Origin: JBNKEI01 sp050288705
GTDB taxonomy: Bacteria > Myxococcota > Myxococcia > Myxococcales > UBA5297
NCBI GenBank assembly: GCA_050288705.1
Contig: JBNKEI010000124.1
Span: 1-32,572, forward strand
Length of the DNA stretch: 32,572 nt
Direction of reading: 5' to 3'
Below, one piece after another: positions 16,641 through 24,838 of this stretch (its first letter is position 1; every line of letters starts with the position of its first letter). A program made the position numbers and the translations under genes. The notes beneath the pieces are model-generated. The model had not been told where the DNA came from and did not search any database. It saw only the letters and a program-made list of their open reading frames with translations.

Positions 16641-17177
16641 CTATTTTTGACGGACAGGAAAGCGATCAAGAATATGAGCAACAATTTGCGGTATTGGTAG
16701 CACATCAGTATCGATTTCATAGTGAGCAATTTGGCGATATGAAGGAGTTCTTCTCTCCAACACTTCGGCCACTTCTTCGGTAAAACTTTTCGTTCCGGTA
16801 AGAGATGGCCTCTGAGTGTCCTTGCCGATTCTTCCTACAATGGTAGTTGGCTGAGCCTTGAGCCAGAAAACTAGTCCATTTTCGCGTAGTACCGCGCAAT
16901 TGGCTTGCCTTTCTACTACCCCTCCACCGCAGTCAATAATTAGGTCTTTTCGCAAGGATTCTCTACGGCATATAGCTTCTTCTAAATCTCGGAAGCCATC
17001 CCAACCTTGTTCCTCTACAATTTGCGGAATAGAACACCCCGCGGCGTGCACTATTTCCGCGTCTATACTGACCACCTGGCGATTCAGTGAGGAGCCAAGC
17101 ATCCGAGCTATCATGCTTTTTCCGGTACCTCGATATCCCACCAAAACCAAGTTAGAAAATTGTTGTTTAGCGCTCAC
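16641..17177 (-). CDS. aroK: Shikimate kinase
   Basis: A 178-aa P-loop kinase that phosphorylates shikimate at the 3-OH in the aromatic amino acid pathway. Walker A is GYRGTGKS (residues 14-21). The shikimate-binding Asp is in SIDAEIV, DCGGGVV holds the glycine-rich substrate loop, and RPSL is the lid arginine region. The best start is GTG at 17177, with GAGGAGGAGCG just upstream; it overlaps the aroE stop (GTGA). An upstream in-frame codon at 17294 would add 39 residues that only mirror the aroE end. aroE and aroK thus form a coupled pair of consecutive pathway enzymes. Confidence 0.92.
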   Translation of the reverse strand: MSAKQQFSNLVLVGYRGTGKSMIARMLGSSLNRQVVSIDAEIVHAAGCSIPQIVEEQGWDGFRDLEEAICRRESLRKDLIIDCGGGVVERQANCAVLRENGLVFWLKAQPTTIVGRIGKDTQRPSLTGTKSFTEEVAEVLERRTPSYRQIAHYEIDTDVLPIPQIVAHILDRFPVRQK

Positions 17178-18031
17178 CGCTCCTCCTCTATAACTTGACG
17201 CATAATCGCCACCGGAGCTGGTTTTTCGGTCCAAAGCTGAAACTGCACTACCGCCTGGCCTAAAAACATTTCCACCCCTTCCACTATTCGGCATCCTTGG
17301 GCGGCAGCGTCTTGCAAAAAACGGGTGCGGCGAGGGTTATATACCGCGTCAAAAACAGTAATTTCTGGCCGCAATAGAGAACCGGGAACCGGAGTTGCTT
17401 CAATGTTAGGGTGCATTCCCAAGGGAGTGCATTGCAGTAAAAGCTCTGCTTCCGCCAACGCTTTCGCCAACCAGCCTTCCGACAAATCTCCGGTGACTAC
17501 GGAAACTCCCGTACGCTCTCGCAAATCGCCAGCAAGCTTGTCCACTTCCTGGGCATCAACTCCCAGAATAGTAAGCTTAGCAGGAGGAGCAGCATACCCC
17601 ATGGTCATGGCTATAGCCCGTGCCGCCCCTCCTGAGCCTAATAGCACAACCTGCTTCCCCTGAGGGTTGGCGCCCGCGTTGCTCAGAGCGTCAATTGCTC
17701 CGCGTCCATCGGAGTTATATCCATGCAAGCACCCGCCTTCATTTACCACGGTGTTTATGCAACCAATGGCCGCAGCGGTCTCGTCTACCTTGTCTACAAA
17801 ATTTAGAGCAGCGACTTTGTGAGGAATGGTAATAGAAAGCCCTCGGTATCCTAGAACACGTACTGCCTGGAAAGCCGCAGAAAGCTGAGCAGGAGAAATA
17901 TCATGTGCTAGGTAAACATAGGGTAAGCCCAAGGCTTGAAAACCAGCATTATGCAGACGAGGCGAAAGCGAATGCCCGACCGGATGCCCGAAAATTGCAC
18001 ACACCTGGAAACTTGCATCAATGTTACTCAT
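17174..18031 (-). CDS. aroE: Shikimate dehydrogenase
   Basis: A 285-aa enzyme that reduces 3-dehydroshikimate to shikimate with NADPH. Substrate-binding residues are in GHSLSPRLHN, the catalytic Lys in ITIPHK and the Asp in GYNSDG. The cofactor loop is LLGSGGAARAI. CTPLGMHP and FDAVYNPRRTRFL are further family marks. The length is normal. It is coupled to aroK by a 4-bp overlap and is divergent from the agmatine genes, sharing an 82-bp upstream region in which I could not fix promoter boxes. Confidence 0.94.
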   Translation of the reverse strand: MSNIDASFQVCAIFGHPVGHSLSPRLHNAGFQALGLPYVYLAHDISPAQLSAAFQAVRVLGYRGLSITIPHKVAALNFVDKVDETAAAIGCINTVVNEGGCLHGYNSDGRGAIDALSNAGANPQGKQVVLLGSGGAARAIAMTMGYAAPPAKLTILGVDAQEVDKLAGDLRERTGVSVVTGDLSEGWLAKALAEAELLLQCTPLGMHPNIEATPVPGSLLRPEITVFDAVYNPRRTRFLQDAAAQGCRIVEGVEMFLGQAVVQFQLWTEKPAPVAIMRQVIEEER

Positions 18032-18113
18032 AAAACACCTTTTTCATTCTTCAAGGCTAAGCAGAAAACTGACAAATGAGCGAAATATGATATCACTCAA
18101 CCACCTATAAACA

Positions 18114-19079
18114 ATGACTCTCCAGACTTCAGACAAACTGACAACAGCCCTAACCGTTAGCAACTTACAGGAACAAAACGTGCCTCCAGCTATCCCACCA
18201 AAAAGCAATATTGGCGTCATTCAAATCGCCGTTTCCGCAGATCCCGATGAAAATGTGCGCAAGGCAATGGAATGGGTGGAAAAGGCCGCCAAGCAAGGCG
18301 CACAAGTAATATGCCTTCCAGAACTATACCGCTCCCAATATTTTTGCCAAAAAGAAGATGTAAGCTTATTTGAACTGGCCGAGCCGCTTAAGGGCTATTC
18401 TTTTCGAGCTTTTTCACCGCTAGCTGCCCGCTGCAAGGTTGTTCTGGTGGTTCCAATTTTTGAACGGAGAGCAGCCGGCGTTTACCACAATAGTGCGCTT
18501 GTACTTGATGCCGATGGGTCTTTAGCCGGGGTCTATCGCAAGATGCACATTCCCGACGATCCTGCTTTTTACGAAAAATTTTATTTCGCTCCGGGAGATC
18601 TTTCTTTTCAGGCGTTTACTACCGCTTATGGAAAGTTTGGGACCCTAATTTGCTGGGATCAATGGTATCCCGAAGCCGCTCGTTTAACTACATTGCGGGG
18701 AGCATCGACCCTTTTTTATCCCACTGCCATTGGATGGCATCCCCAAGAGAAGCAGCAATACGGAGCTGCTCAACGCGATGCCTGGATAACCGTGCAACGA
18801 GGACACGCCATTGCCAATGGAATTTATGTTGCCGCAGCCAATCGAATAGGATTTGAGCAGCCAGTTCCTGAGCAAGCTGGCTTAGAATTCTGGGGTTCTT
18901 CTTTTATTGCCGACCCTCAAGGCGTAATCTTGGCGCAGGCATCAATAGATAAAGAGGAAATTGTTATTGCCGAAGTTGATTTACATCATTTAGAAAACAT
19001 ACGCCGCAATTGGCCTTTTCTGCGCGACAGACGTATTGACGCCTACAATGATATTACCAAAAGGTTCATTGATGATTAA
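18114..19079 (+). CDS. aguB: N-carbamoylputrescine amidase
   Basis: A nitrilase-superfamily enzyme of up to 321 aa that hydrolyses N-carbamoylputrescine to putrescine, CO2 and ammonia. The Glu-Lys-Cys triad is visible: Glu70 in CLPELYRSQYF, Lys143 in VYRKMHIPDDP, Cys180 in LICWDQWYPE. The C-terminal RRNWPFLRDRRID is typical of plant-type AguB. ATG 18114 has no ribosome site and adds about 30 residues before the first strand (IGVIQIAV). GTG at 18180, with AGGA 8 nt upstream, is an attractive alternative giving 299 aa, closer to the family's usual length. It overlaps aguA by 8 bp, and together they form the agmatine-to-putrescine route. Confidence 0.93.
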   Translation: MTLQTSDKLTTALTVSNLQEQNVPPAIPPKSNIGVIQIAVSADPDENVRKAMEWVEKAAKQGAQVICLPELYRSQYFCQKEDVSLFELAEPLKGYSFRAFSPLAARCKVVLVVPIFERRAAGVYHNSALVLDADGSLAGVYRKMHIPDDPAFYEKFYFAPGDLSFQAFTTAYGKFGTLICWDQWYPEAARLTTLRGASTLFYPTAIGWHPQEKQQYGAAQRDAWITVQRGHAIANGIYVAAANRIGFEQPVPEQAGLEFWGSSFIADPQGVILAQASIDKEEIVIAEVDLHHLENIRRNWPFLRDRRIDAYNDITKRFIDD

Positions 19080-20175
19080 TCAAACATCGACTAATCAAGC
19101 ATCGACTCAATTCGAAGGCAAAAACTTACGCTGGCCTGCGGAGTGGGAACCACATGAAGCAACGATATTAGCTTGGCCGCATAATGAAACCGACTGGCCG
19201 GGTAAATTGGAAGCCATTTCTTGGGCATACGCTGAAATTATCAGGTTAATAACCCGTTATGAAAAAGTAATTCTTTTAGTAGAGTCGCCAGAACGCGAGT
19301 CGTCCGTAAAAGACATTCTTCTAAAAACTGGGGTTTCGCTATCGCAAGTGCAATTTTTAGTTCAAACAACCGATCGTAGCTGGATGCGTGATAGCTCGCC
19401 TTCGTACGTACGATCCACCCAAGGAATACATGCTATTCAATTCCAATTTAATGGGTGGGCAAAATATGAAAATTGGCAACTTGATCAGCATATTCCTCAA
19501 GCTTTGGGGCGAATTCTTTCTGTCCCAGTTTTGCCAGCACTTCTGGAAAATCGGCAAGTTGTGCTGGAAGGCGGCGCAATTGAAGGTAATGGCCAGGGGA
19601 CTTTAATAACTACCGAGGAATGCCTTCTGCACCCTTCTACCCAAGTGCGTAACCCGGATTTTTCTCGCCGCGATTATGAAACCATTTTTCGTAATTTCCT
19701 AGGAGTCGAACAGGTACTGTGGCTAGCAGAAGGCATAGAAGGAGATGACACGCATGGACATGTCGACGACCTTTGCCGATTTGTGAACCAGCACACAGTT
19801 GTTCTTTGCCAAGAAAGCAATTCTCACGATCCTAACTATCGCAAGCTGCAAGAAAACCGAGAAAGGCTCCAGTCAGTGCAGTTGCTTGATGGTTCCCGCT
19901 TAGAGGTAGTCCCACTTCCCATGCCTTCACCAATAGTCTTTGACGGTTTGCGCCTTCCCGCTAGCTATGCCAACTTTGTGTTTACTAACCGAGAAGTTCT
20001 AGTACCTACTTTTAACGACCCCAATGACCGCCTAGCTCTGGGTATTTTGGCCGAATTGATTCCCGACCGAGAAATAATCGGGGTCCATTGCATGGATTTG
20101 ATATGGGGATTGGGAGCCTTGCATTGTCTTAGTCACGAAGTTCCCAAATTCCACCTTGAAAAAAACCAAGAGTAG
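19072..20175 (+). CDS. aguA: Agmatine deiminase
   Basis: A 367-aa guanidino-group-modifying enzyme of the bacterial peptidylarginine deiminase family that turns agmatine into N-carbamoylputrescine and ammonia. Family marks in order: RWPAEWEPHEATILAWPHN, DRSWMRDSSPSYV, LEGGAIEGNGQGTL, DDTHGHVDDLCRF with the active-site His, and GLGALHCLSHE with the nucleophilic Cys at residue 352. ATG 19072 is preferred: it overlaps the aguB stop and has AAGG 8 nt upstream. A start at 19036 lies deep in aguB. Confidence 0.94.
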   Translation: MINQTSTNQASTQFEGKNLRWPAEWEPHEATILAWPHNETDWPGKLEAISWAYAEIIRLITRYEKVILLVESPERESSVKDILLKTGVSLSQVQFLVQTTDRSWMRDSSPSYVRSTQGIHAIQFQFNGWAKYENWQLDQHIPQALGRILSVPVLPALLENRQVVLEGGAIEGNGQGTLITTEECLLHPSTQVRNPDFSRRDYETIFRNFLGVEQVLWLAEGIEGDDTHGHVDDLCRFVNQHTVVLCQESNSHDPNYRKLQENRERLQSVQLLDGSRLEVVPLPMPSPIVFDGLRLPASYANFVFTNREVLVPTFNDPNDRLALGILAELIPDREIIGVHCMDLIWGLGALHCLSHEVPKFHLEKNQE

Positions 20176-20234
20176 GCTCTTTACTTGGGACCAGCGACGC
20201 GAATTATTTTTTCAACACTACGGGAGAACCTCCT

Positions 20235-21071
20235 ATGCGCCGTTTCCTATGTTTGCTTACCACAATTACTGCGTTTTTAGAGGCGGGACTAGCATGGGCA
20301 AGTCCTCAAGATTTCCAGTTGTATAAATTAGGAAAACCCAGCGAGCAATCTCAAGAAAATTTTCGCTTTTTTGTAAACCAATTGGGCTCGGCACTAACCT
20401 CGTTTTCGCTTTCTGCCCCTAATACCATGGGGCATTCGGCTTTCTTCGTAGGTTTCGAGTACAATGCGATTTTTTTAGATTCATCCTCACAAATCTGGCC
20501 TACCGAAAAACCTTCTCCTGGCCATCTTTTGCTGCCATCTTTTACGTTGCGAAAAGGGTTACCGCTTTCTTTGGAATTGGGAACCCGTATTTCTTATTTA
20601 CAAAATAGCCGCATGGCCGCAGGCACTTTAGAGCTAAAATGGGCCATACATGAAAATTATGGTCCCCTTCCCAATTTTGCCATCCGCGGACACGGCACCC
20701 GTCTTATTGGAGCACGCGATTTTTCCCTTTCTGCGGTAGGTATTGATATGAGTATTGGCTATCAATTCTTTTTAGCTAGCATATTCACTATTTCTCCTTA
20801 CGCTGGCTGCGACTTGAATTGGATTGGAGCAAAATCAAATATTATTGATTTCCGACCAGATCGCACTTTTTTGGAAGCGCAAAACGACCCTTTTGCGGAC
20901 ACGGGAAAATTTTCCGCGATTGAAATGCATCAAAACCACCAATATCGTCTTCATGTCGGGTTTCGCGCCACCAGTTATGGCTTAGAGTGGGGAGCAGAAG
21001 TCTCTACTCTTCGTCCTTATGGAGGAAAGCGTATTACTAGCGTCGCCACGCAATTGGGGACCCGGTACTAG
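20235..21071 (+). CDS. Predicted outer-membrane beta-barrel protein
   Basis: A 278-aa protein with a clear signal peptide (basic MRRF, hydrophobic stretch, AWA before SPQDF at about residue 22). The mature part is rich in alternating hydrophobic and polar residues with aromatic girdles, such as GHSAFFVGFEYNAIFL, LPLSLELGTRISYL and YRLHVGFRATSYGLEWGAEV. It ends in Tyr after TQLGTR, as needed for Bam-dependent barrel insertion. It is probably an 8- to 10-strand barrel. I do not recognise the family. GGGAG 8 nt before ATG supports the start. It follows aguA by 59 bp, but a functional link to polyamines is not implied. Confidence 0.7.
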   Translation: MRRFLCLLTTITAFLEAGLAWASPQDFQLYKLGKPSEQSQENFRFFVNQLGSALTSFSLSAPNTMGHSAFFVGFEYNAIFLDSSSQIWPTEKPSPGHLLLPSFTLRKGLPLSLELGTRISYLQNSRMAAGTLELKWAIHENYGPLPNFAIRGHGTRLIGARDFSLSAVGIDMSIGYQFFLASIFTISPYAGCDLNWIGAKSNIIDFRPDRTFLEAQNDPFADTGKFSAIEMHQNHQYRLHVGFRATSYGLEWGAEVSTLRPYGGKRITSVATQLGTRY

Positions 21072-21350
21072 CGCAATTTCTGCGTAGCAATTCGAATAAA
21101 TGTACTCGCCTCGACGCAGAGGGCCACGATGTAGAAATGCCAGGCTTCCGCCTAAAAAAGCCTCAAGATTTTTACCAGACCGTAGGGAAGAAATCGATAA
21201 GTTGTGTAGCCTTGATCTCTCGCATAGGGAGGAGCGGCTGAAGCCTACTTGATATCTAGGCGCGCGAACGCTATCCCTAAATAGAATGAGTAAAGATAAA
21301 AGATAGAGGAAGTACATGACTGCAACTAGCTTTCAACCACGAGGGAAACC

Positions 21351-21713
21351 ATGACGGAGCTTCAGGCTGCTACTTTCGATAGTGCCATTCAGAACAACAG
21401 TATGGTGATAATTGATTTCTGGGCCCCTTGGTGTGGTCCATGCCGGGCATTTGGGCCTGTTTTTGAAAAGGTAGCCAAAAATCATCCGGACATTTTGTTC
21501 GCCAAAGTTAACACCGAAGAAGAAGAAGCCTTGGCCGCTCGCTTTGAAATTCAGTCCATTCCCACATTAATGATTTACCGTGATCAGATCGCCATATACG
21601 CACAGCCAGGAATGCTATCCGAAGCGTCGTTAGAAGAAATCGTAAAAAAGGCACGCGAAGCCGATATGGAGGAAATCCGGCGGCAGCTCGCGGAATCTTC
21701 TTCTCGTCATTAA
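21351..21713 (+). CDS. Thioredoxin
   Basis: A 120-aa thioredoxin-fold protein with the active site FWAPWCGPCRAF and the cis-proline in QSIPTLMIY. Strands and helices occur in the normal order, and a short charged C-terminal extension (EEIRRQLAESSS) resembles thioredoxins used as general cytosolic disulfide reductases. There is no signal peptide, so it should be cytoplasmic. It stands in the same direction as the surrounding genes, after about 280 bp in which I see no gene. Confidence 0.92.
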   Translation: MTELQAATFDSAIQNNSMVIIDFWAPWCGPCRAFGPVFEKVAKNHPDILFAKVNTEEEEALAARFEIQSIPTLMIYRDQIAIYAQPGMLSEASLEEIVKKAREADMEEIRRQLAESSSRH

Positions 21714-21762
21714 AGAGTCGCACTGATTACAGCAGCAAGCCTAAGCTTGGTTTTGGTTTAAC

Positions 21763-23031
21763 TTGGCATGTCTCCAAAATTTGTTTTGGGTAGCGACCAC
21801 GCTTTCGGCGCTCTCCTTCCCGGTGAGCACCGAGAGCTTTGGGCTCCTTGATATTTACCGGATGGAATTGAGAGGAACACCTACCGGGTGGGTGGAAGTA
21901 AATACCTGGCGGCAAGACCAAAGAGCGTTTCTTACCTATAAAAGCAAGATGTGGGTACGCCGACGATCAACGCTGTCAGTAAACCGAGTAGAATCGTTGC
22001 TCACTCTTACTTTGCGAAAAACTGCCCAGAGCATATCAACCCGTCAATGGGAAGACGATGTACTAGTAAAAAGCAAAGAACTTAATTTGACCGAGGTTTT
22101 TCCTTCATTTCTCGCGATTTCCATGCTCGCTCAAAACAAATCTCCCAATAACCAATGTTTACCCGCGGTGGATGAAGTTAGCGGACAACTAGGAAAAGCA
22201 TGCGGGAAAACCAATAATGAGAATTTGCAAGGAACCTTGATGGGGGAACCATTTACCGCTCATTTCTCGGCAAATAAACTGCTTTGGCTAAAATTCCCTA
22301 AGCAAAATGCTGCCTTTTTTAAAACTGAGGGGAAAGCCGGGATCTTGCCATCTCCGCCAGACTTATTTGCACAAGCCATTTTTGTGCCAGGAATTGCCGC
22401 TCATCTATCTGCCAAGCAACTAGTTTTCACCCTACAGCCTAGGTTGGATTTTGTGCCTCCTTCCTCTGCCGCACAAAGAATTGTCTCCGACCGAATAGCC
22501 ACCCGCATTATTTGGCAAAGAATTTCCCATAAAGAACAGCTAGCGAAAAGTGAGCAGAATTTGCTTCCTTTTAGAGCGCAAGGCGGCCCGTTAGACCAAG
22601 TGGTTCAACAAGCTTTGCAAGGAGTAACCAAGCGGTGGCCAGCCGCTCAAATTCTTTCTCGCCTGGTGGGGGAGCGAATCACTGATAAACGTCCCTCTCT
22701 CAACGAACGTAATGCCGAGCAGGTTTGGAAAACTCGTCAAGGAAGTTGTGTGGCCCATTCCCAGCTCTTTATCCAGCTAGCGTCAAGAGGCGGGTTGCCC
22801 GCTCGCGAGGCTTTCGGCTTAGTGGCTACCGAAACCGGATTTTGGGCTCATTCATGGGTCCAGGCAAAAGTCTTCGATCAGTGGTATGACCTAGAACCTA
22901 CCTTAGGAGAAGCACCGGCTAGCGCACCAAGAATTTTGCTAGCGGTCTCTTCAGGTAAGGAGAACTCTTCCCTTTCCTGGTGGACTATTTTACTGTCCGA
23001 TTTGCATATCAACGTGGCCCCCCTGCCTTAG
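21763..23031 (+). CDS. Secreted transglutaminase-like protein
   Basis: A protein of up to 422 aa with a hydrophobic N-terminus resembling a signal peptide (NLFWVATTLSALSFPVS). The C-terminal transglutaminase-like domain shows the Cys-His-Asp triad: Cys329 in RQGSCVAHSQ, His363 in GFWAHSWVQ and Asp376 in WYDLEPTLG. Such domains act as cysteine proteases or amidases on proteins or peptidoglycan, and the substrate here is unknown. An in-frame stop lies shortly upstream and no ATG is near, so the start must be TTG 21763 or TTG 21781; neither has a good ribosome site. The last 27 codons lie in a 137-bp repeat that recurs before truA, and the C-terminus (after AVSS) may have been changed by that rearrangement. 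Confidence 0.75.
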   Translation: MACLQNLFWVATTLSALSFPVSTESFGLLDIYRMELRGTPTGWVEVNTWRQDQRAFLTYKSKMWVRRRSTLSVNRVESLLTLTLRKTAQSISTRQWEDDVLVKSKELNLTEVFPSFLAISMLAQNKSPNNQCLPAVDEVSGQLGKACGKTNNENLQGTLMGEPFTAHFSANKLLWLKFPKQNAAFFKTEGKAGILPSPPDLFAQAIFVPGIAAHLSAKQLVFTLQPRLDFVPPSSAAQRIVSDRIATRIIWQRISHKEQLAKSEQNLLPFRAQGGPLDQVVQQALQGVTKRWPAAQILSRLVGERITDKRPSLNERNAEQVWKTRQGSCVAHSQLFIQLASRGGLPAREAFGLVATETGFWAHSWVQAKVFDQWYDLEPTLGEAPASAPRILLAVSSGKENSSLSWWTILLSDLHINVAPLP

Positions 23032-23087
23032 AACACCTGGTGTAGGAGCAGCACTGCTATTGAGAAACTATCTGTTAAAAATCGAGG
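22951..23087 (+). repeat. Direct repeat, left copy (transglutaminase 3' end plus truA 5' fragment)
   Basis: This 137-bp segment matches 23903-24037 at roughly 88-90 % with two small indels. It contains the last codons of the transglutaminase-like gene and the first nine codons of truA (TTG at 23060, LRNYLLKIE), after which truA similarity ends. A one-base insertion relative to the other copy makes the transglutaminase frame stop here. Confidence 0.9.
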
Positions 23088-23105
23088 TCTCTTTCCAGGA
23101 TTTGA

Positions 23106-23507
23106 CTATTTGCACAAGAGTTTGAAGCCAGGTGAAGAAGCCGCAGCAGTATCGAATGTTATGGTTAATGCACAACCTGCCGATCTATTTTTTTCAAGGA
23201 TTAGGTAATCAGCAAAACCTGCTCGCTCGGAACGAAACTTTGCAAGCGCGGCTCGGATTACATCCTTATCTTCAAAATCTAGATTTCTAATAGCTAACAG
23301 AGTTTCAATTGTTTCACACAGATCATGCTTTCGAACATGATAAGCACGCTCAAGAACCCACACGATCTCGCAAAGAACAATTGTATTTATGAAAAGCGAT
23401 TCACCTTCTGAATCCGCCTGCTCGATAAAATTCGATGCAATTTTAGATTGGGCCAAATCGTCTTGAATAAGGTACCGCACCAATATATTGGTATCTATGC
23501 CAATCAT
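23106..23507 (-). CDS. vapC: VapC-type PIN-domain ribonuclease toxin
   Basis: A 133-aa PIN-domain protein. The four acidic metal-binding residues are in place: Asp5 (GIDTNILVRYL), Glu47 (VLCEIVWVLE), Asp100 (RAGFADYLI) and Asp119 (ITFDT). VapC toxins cut specific RNAs, often tRNAs or rRNA, when freed from their antitoxin. It overlaps its antitoxin by 4 bp (23504-23507), the usual antitoxin-first arrangement. It is on the minus strand, opposite to its neighbours, and lies inside a duplicated gene junction. Confidence 0.9.
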   Translation of the reverse strand: MIGIDTNILVRYLIQDDLAQSKIASNFIEQADSEGESLFINTIVLCEIVWVLERAYHVRKHDLCETIETLLAIRNLDFEDKDVIRAALAKFRSERAGFADYLILEKNRSAGCALTITFDTAAASSPGFKLLCK

Positions 23508-23758
23508 CGAACTTCGCCGGATACACCTTCGGCAATTGCTGCATCCATCTCCTCCAGCGATATTGGCCGGCTTATTCTTACCCGCGAGCTTAGAATTCCC
23601 TTGAGTGATCGAATACTTTTGGAAGCGGGATAAATCGATACTCCTCCATCATTATTAATGACAAAATCAAGTTTGTCGCCTGGCTGTAAATGAAGAGCTT
23701 GGCAAACTTCTTTAGGTATAGTCGTTTGATTTTTGCTTGTAATTGTAGAAGTTGGCAC
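23504..23758 (-). CDS. vapB: AbrB/SpoVT-type antitoxin of the VapBC pair
   Basis: An 84-aa protein with a swapped-hairpin AbrB DNA-binding domain at the N-terminus (STITSKNQTTIPKEVCQAL, then GDKLDF). The C-terminal half (ISLEEMDAAIAEGV) is the likely toxin-binding helix. It would neutralise VapC and repress its own promoter. The start is GTG 23758 with AAGGAA upstream. No other start fits the AbrB domain. Confidence 0.85.
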   Translation of the reverse strand: MPTSTITSKNQTTIPKEVCQALHLQPGDKLDFVINNDGGVSIYPASKSIRSLKGILSSRVRISRPISLEEMDAAIAEGVSGEVR

Positions 23759-23860
23759 GCGGCGTTCCTTTCAATCCATCCCAATCCTTGTTTAAGGTAA
23801 GGAAGCAGATTCTATTTGTCAAGTCGAGCTTAGCCGCTCACCCCGACCCTCAGTAAATTG

Positions 23861-24010
23861 AGAACTCAATTGCCTATCGAAAGCTCTGGGCTCCTTAACA
23901 CTTTCGGTAAGGAGACCTCTTCCCTTTCCTGGTGGACTATTTTACTGTTCGATCTGCATATCAACGTGGCCCCCGCCTTAGAAAGACCTGCTGTAGGAGT
24001 AGTACCGCTA
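23861..24010 (+). pseudogene. Internally deleted relic of a second transglutaminase-like gene
   Basis: Bases 23878-23896 match 21831-21849 near the start of the transglutaminase gene at 17 of 19 positions, and the reading (ESSGLLNTF) parallels ESFGLLDIY there. Directly after, 23903 onward matches the 3' end of the same gene (GKETSSLSWWTILLFDLHINVA). About 1.1 kb between these points is missing. The frame stays open into truA, so a longer TruA with a useless N-terminal extension is formally possible. Confidence 0.65.
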
Positions 24011-24037
24011 TTGAGAAATTATCTGTTAAAACTCGAA
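23903..24037 (+). repeat. Direct repeat, right copy (transglutaminase 3' relic plus truA start)
   Basis: Partner of 22951-23087 in the same direction. The two copies bracket the VapBC pair at a distance of about 0.95 kb. Recombination between them would remove the toxin-antitoxin module and leave one intact junction between the transglutaminase gene and truA. Confidence 0.9.
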
Positions 24038-24781
24038 TACGATGGAACTGATTATGTAGGCTGGCAAATTCAACCCAATGGTCAGTCTATTCAAGCAGAG
24101 CTGGAAAAAGCTCTCTCCCAGCTTTTAAAAAGGCCAGTAAAAGTAACTGGCGCCGGGCGAACCGATGCAGGAGTGCATGCCTGGGGACAAGCGGCCAGTT
24201 TTATTACCGAAAACAGTTTACCGCTTCGCGCTTATCTAAAAGGACTCAATAGTCTTTTGCCCCACAATATTGGCGTTTGGAAAGTCCAAGAACGAGAACT
24301 TTCCTTCGATGCCCGCCGCTCTTCTCAGGGAAAGCTTTATCGCTATCGCATAATCAACCGACAATGCCGTTCTCCCTTGGAACGACGTTATGCCTGGGAG
24401 GTCTTTGCGCCAATTGATGAAGTCGCCATGCAAAACGCCGCTGGCTGCTTACTAGGAAAACATGACTTCCGCGCTTTTCAAGCCAGTGGATGCGAAGCCC
24501 TCACTACGATGCGTGAGATTCGCCGTCTAGAAATCACTCGTACTGGCAAGGCTATAACAGTAGATATTGAGGCAACCGCATTTCTGCGCCACATGGTGCG
24601 CAACATAGTGGGGACATTGGTAGAAATTGGGCAAGGTCGTCGTTCTGAGCAATCACTAGCGACTACTCTGCATTCGAAAAATCGCCAACAGGCAGGTCCT
24701 ACCGCACCAGCGCACGGGCTTTCCCTGGTAGAGGTTTTCTACGATCCTCCCCCCCAAGGATACGAAACCTTTGCACTTTAG
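24011..24781 (+). CDS. truA: tRNA pseudouridine synthase A
   Basis: A 256-aa enzyme that makes pseudouridine at positions 38-40 of tRNA anticodon stems. It starts RNYLLKLEYDGTDYVGWQIQ, then VTGAGRTDAGVHAWGQ with the catalytic Asp52. RSSQGKLYRYRI and FLRHMVRNIVGTLVEIG follow at the usual places. I choose TTG 24011: family members begin at this strand, and an AGGAG lies 11 nt upstream, conserved in the duplicated fragment at 23060. The upstream open frame belongs to the relic of the transglutaminase gene. Confidence 0.93.
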   Translation: MRNYLLKLEYDGTDYVGWQIQPNGQSIQAELEKALSQLLKRPVKVTGAGRTDAGVHAWGQAASFITENSLPLRAYLKGLNSLLPHNIGVWKVQERELSFDARRSSQGKLYRYRIINRQCRSPLERRYAWEVFAPIDEVAMQNAAGCLLGKHDFRAFQASGCEALTTMREIRRLEITRTGKAITVDIEATAFLRHMVRNIVGTLVEIGQGRRSEQSLATTLHSKNRQQAGPTAPAHGLSLVEVFYDPPPQGYETFAL

Positions 24782-24838
24782 AAAAACGCCACTCTAACCT
24801 ACTTGCCTTCATCTTCATTCTAGTAAAGACTGGCGGCC

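Noticed and set aside
16641..17294. Longer shikimate kinase starting at 17294
   Set aside because: The extra 39 residues are antisense-free overlap with aroE in another frame and resemble no kinase N-terminus. GTG 17177 has a strong ribosome site.
21736..21760. Possible rho-independent terminator after the thioredoxin gene (CAAGC-CTAA-GCTTG then a T-rich run)
   Set aside because: The stem is only 5 bp and the T-run is interrupted. It also touches the start region of the next gene.
22951..24037. Repeats around vapBC as ends of an insertion sequence
   Set aside because: They are long direct copies of coding sequence rather than short terminal inverted repeats, and no transposase is present.
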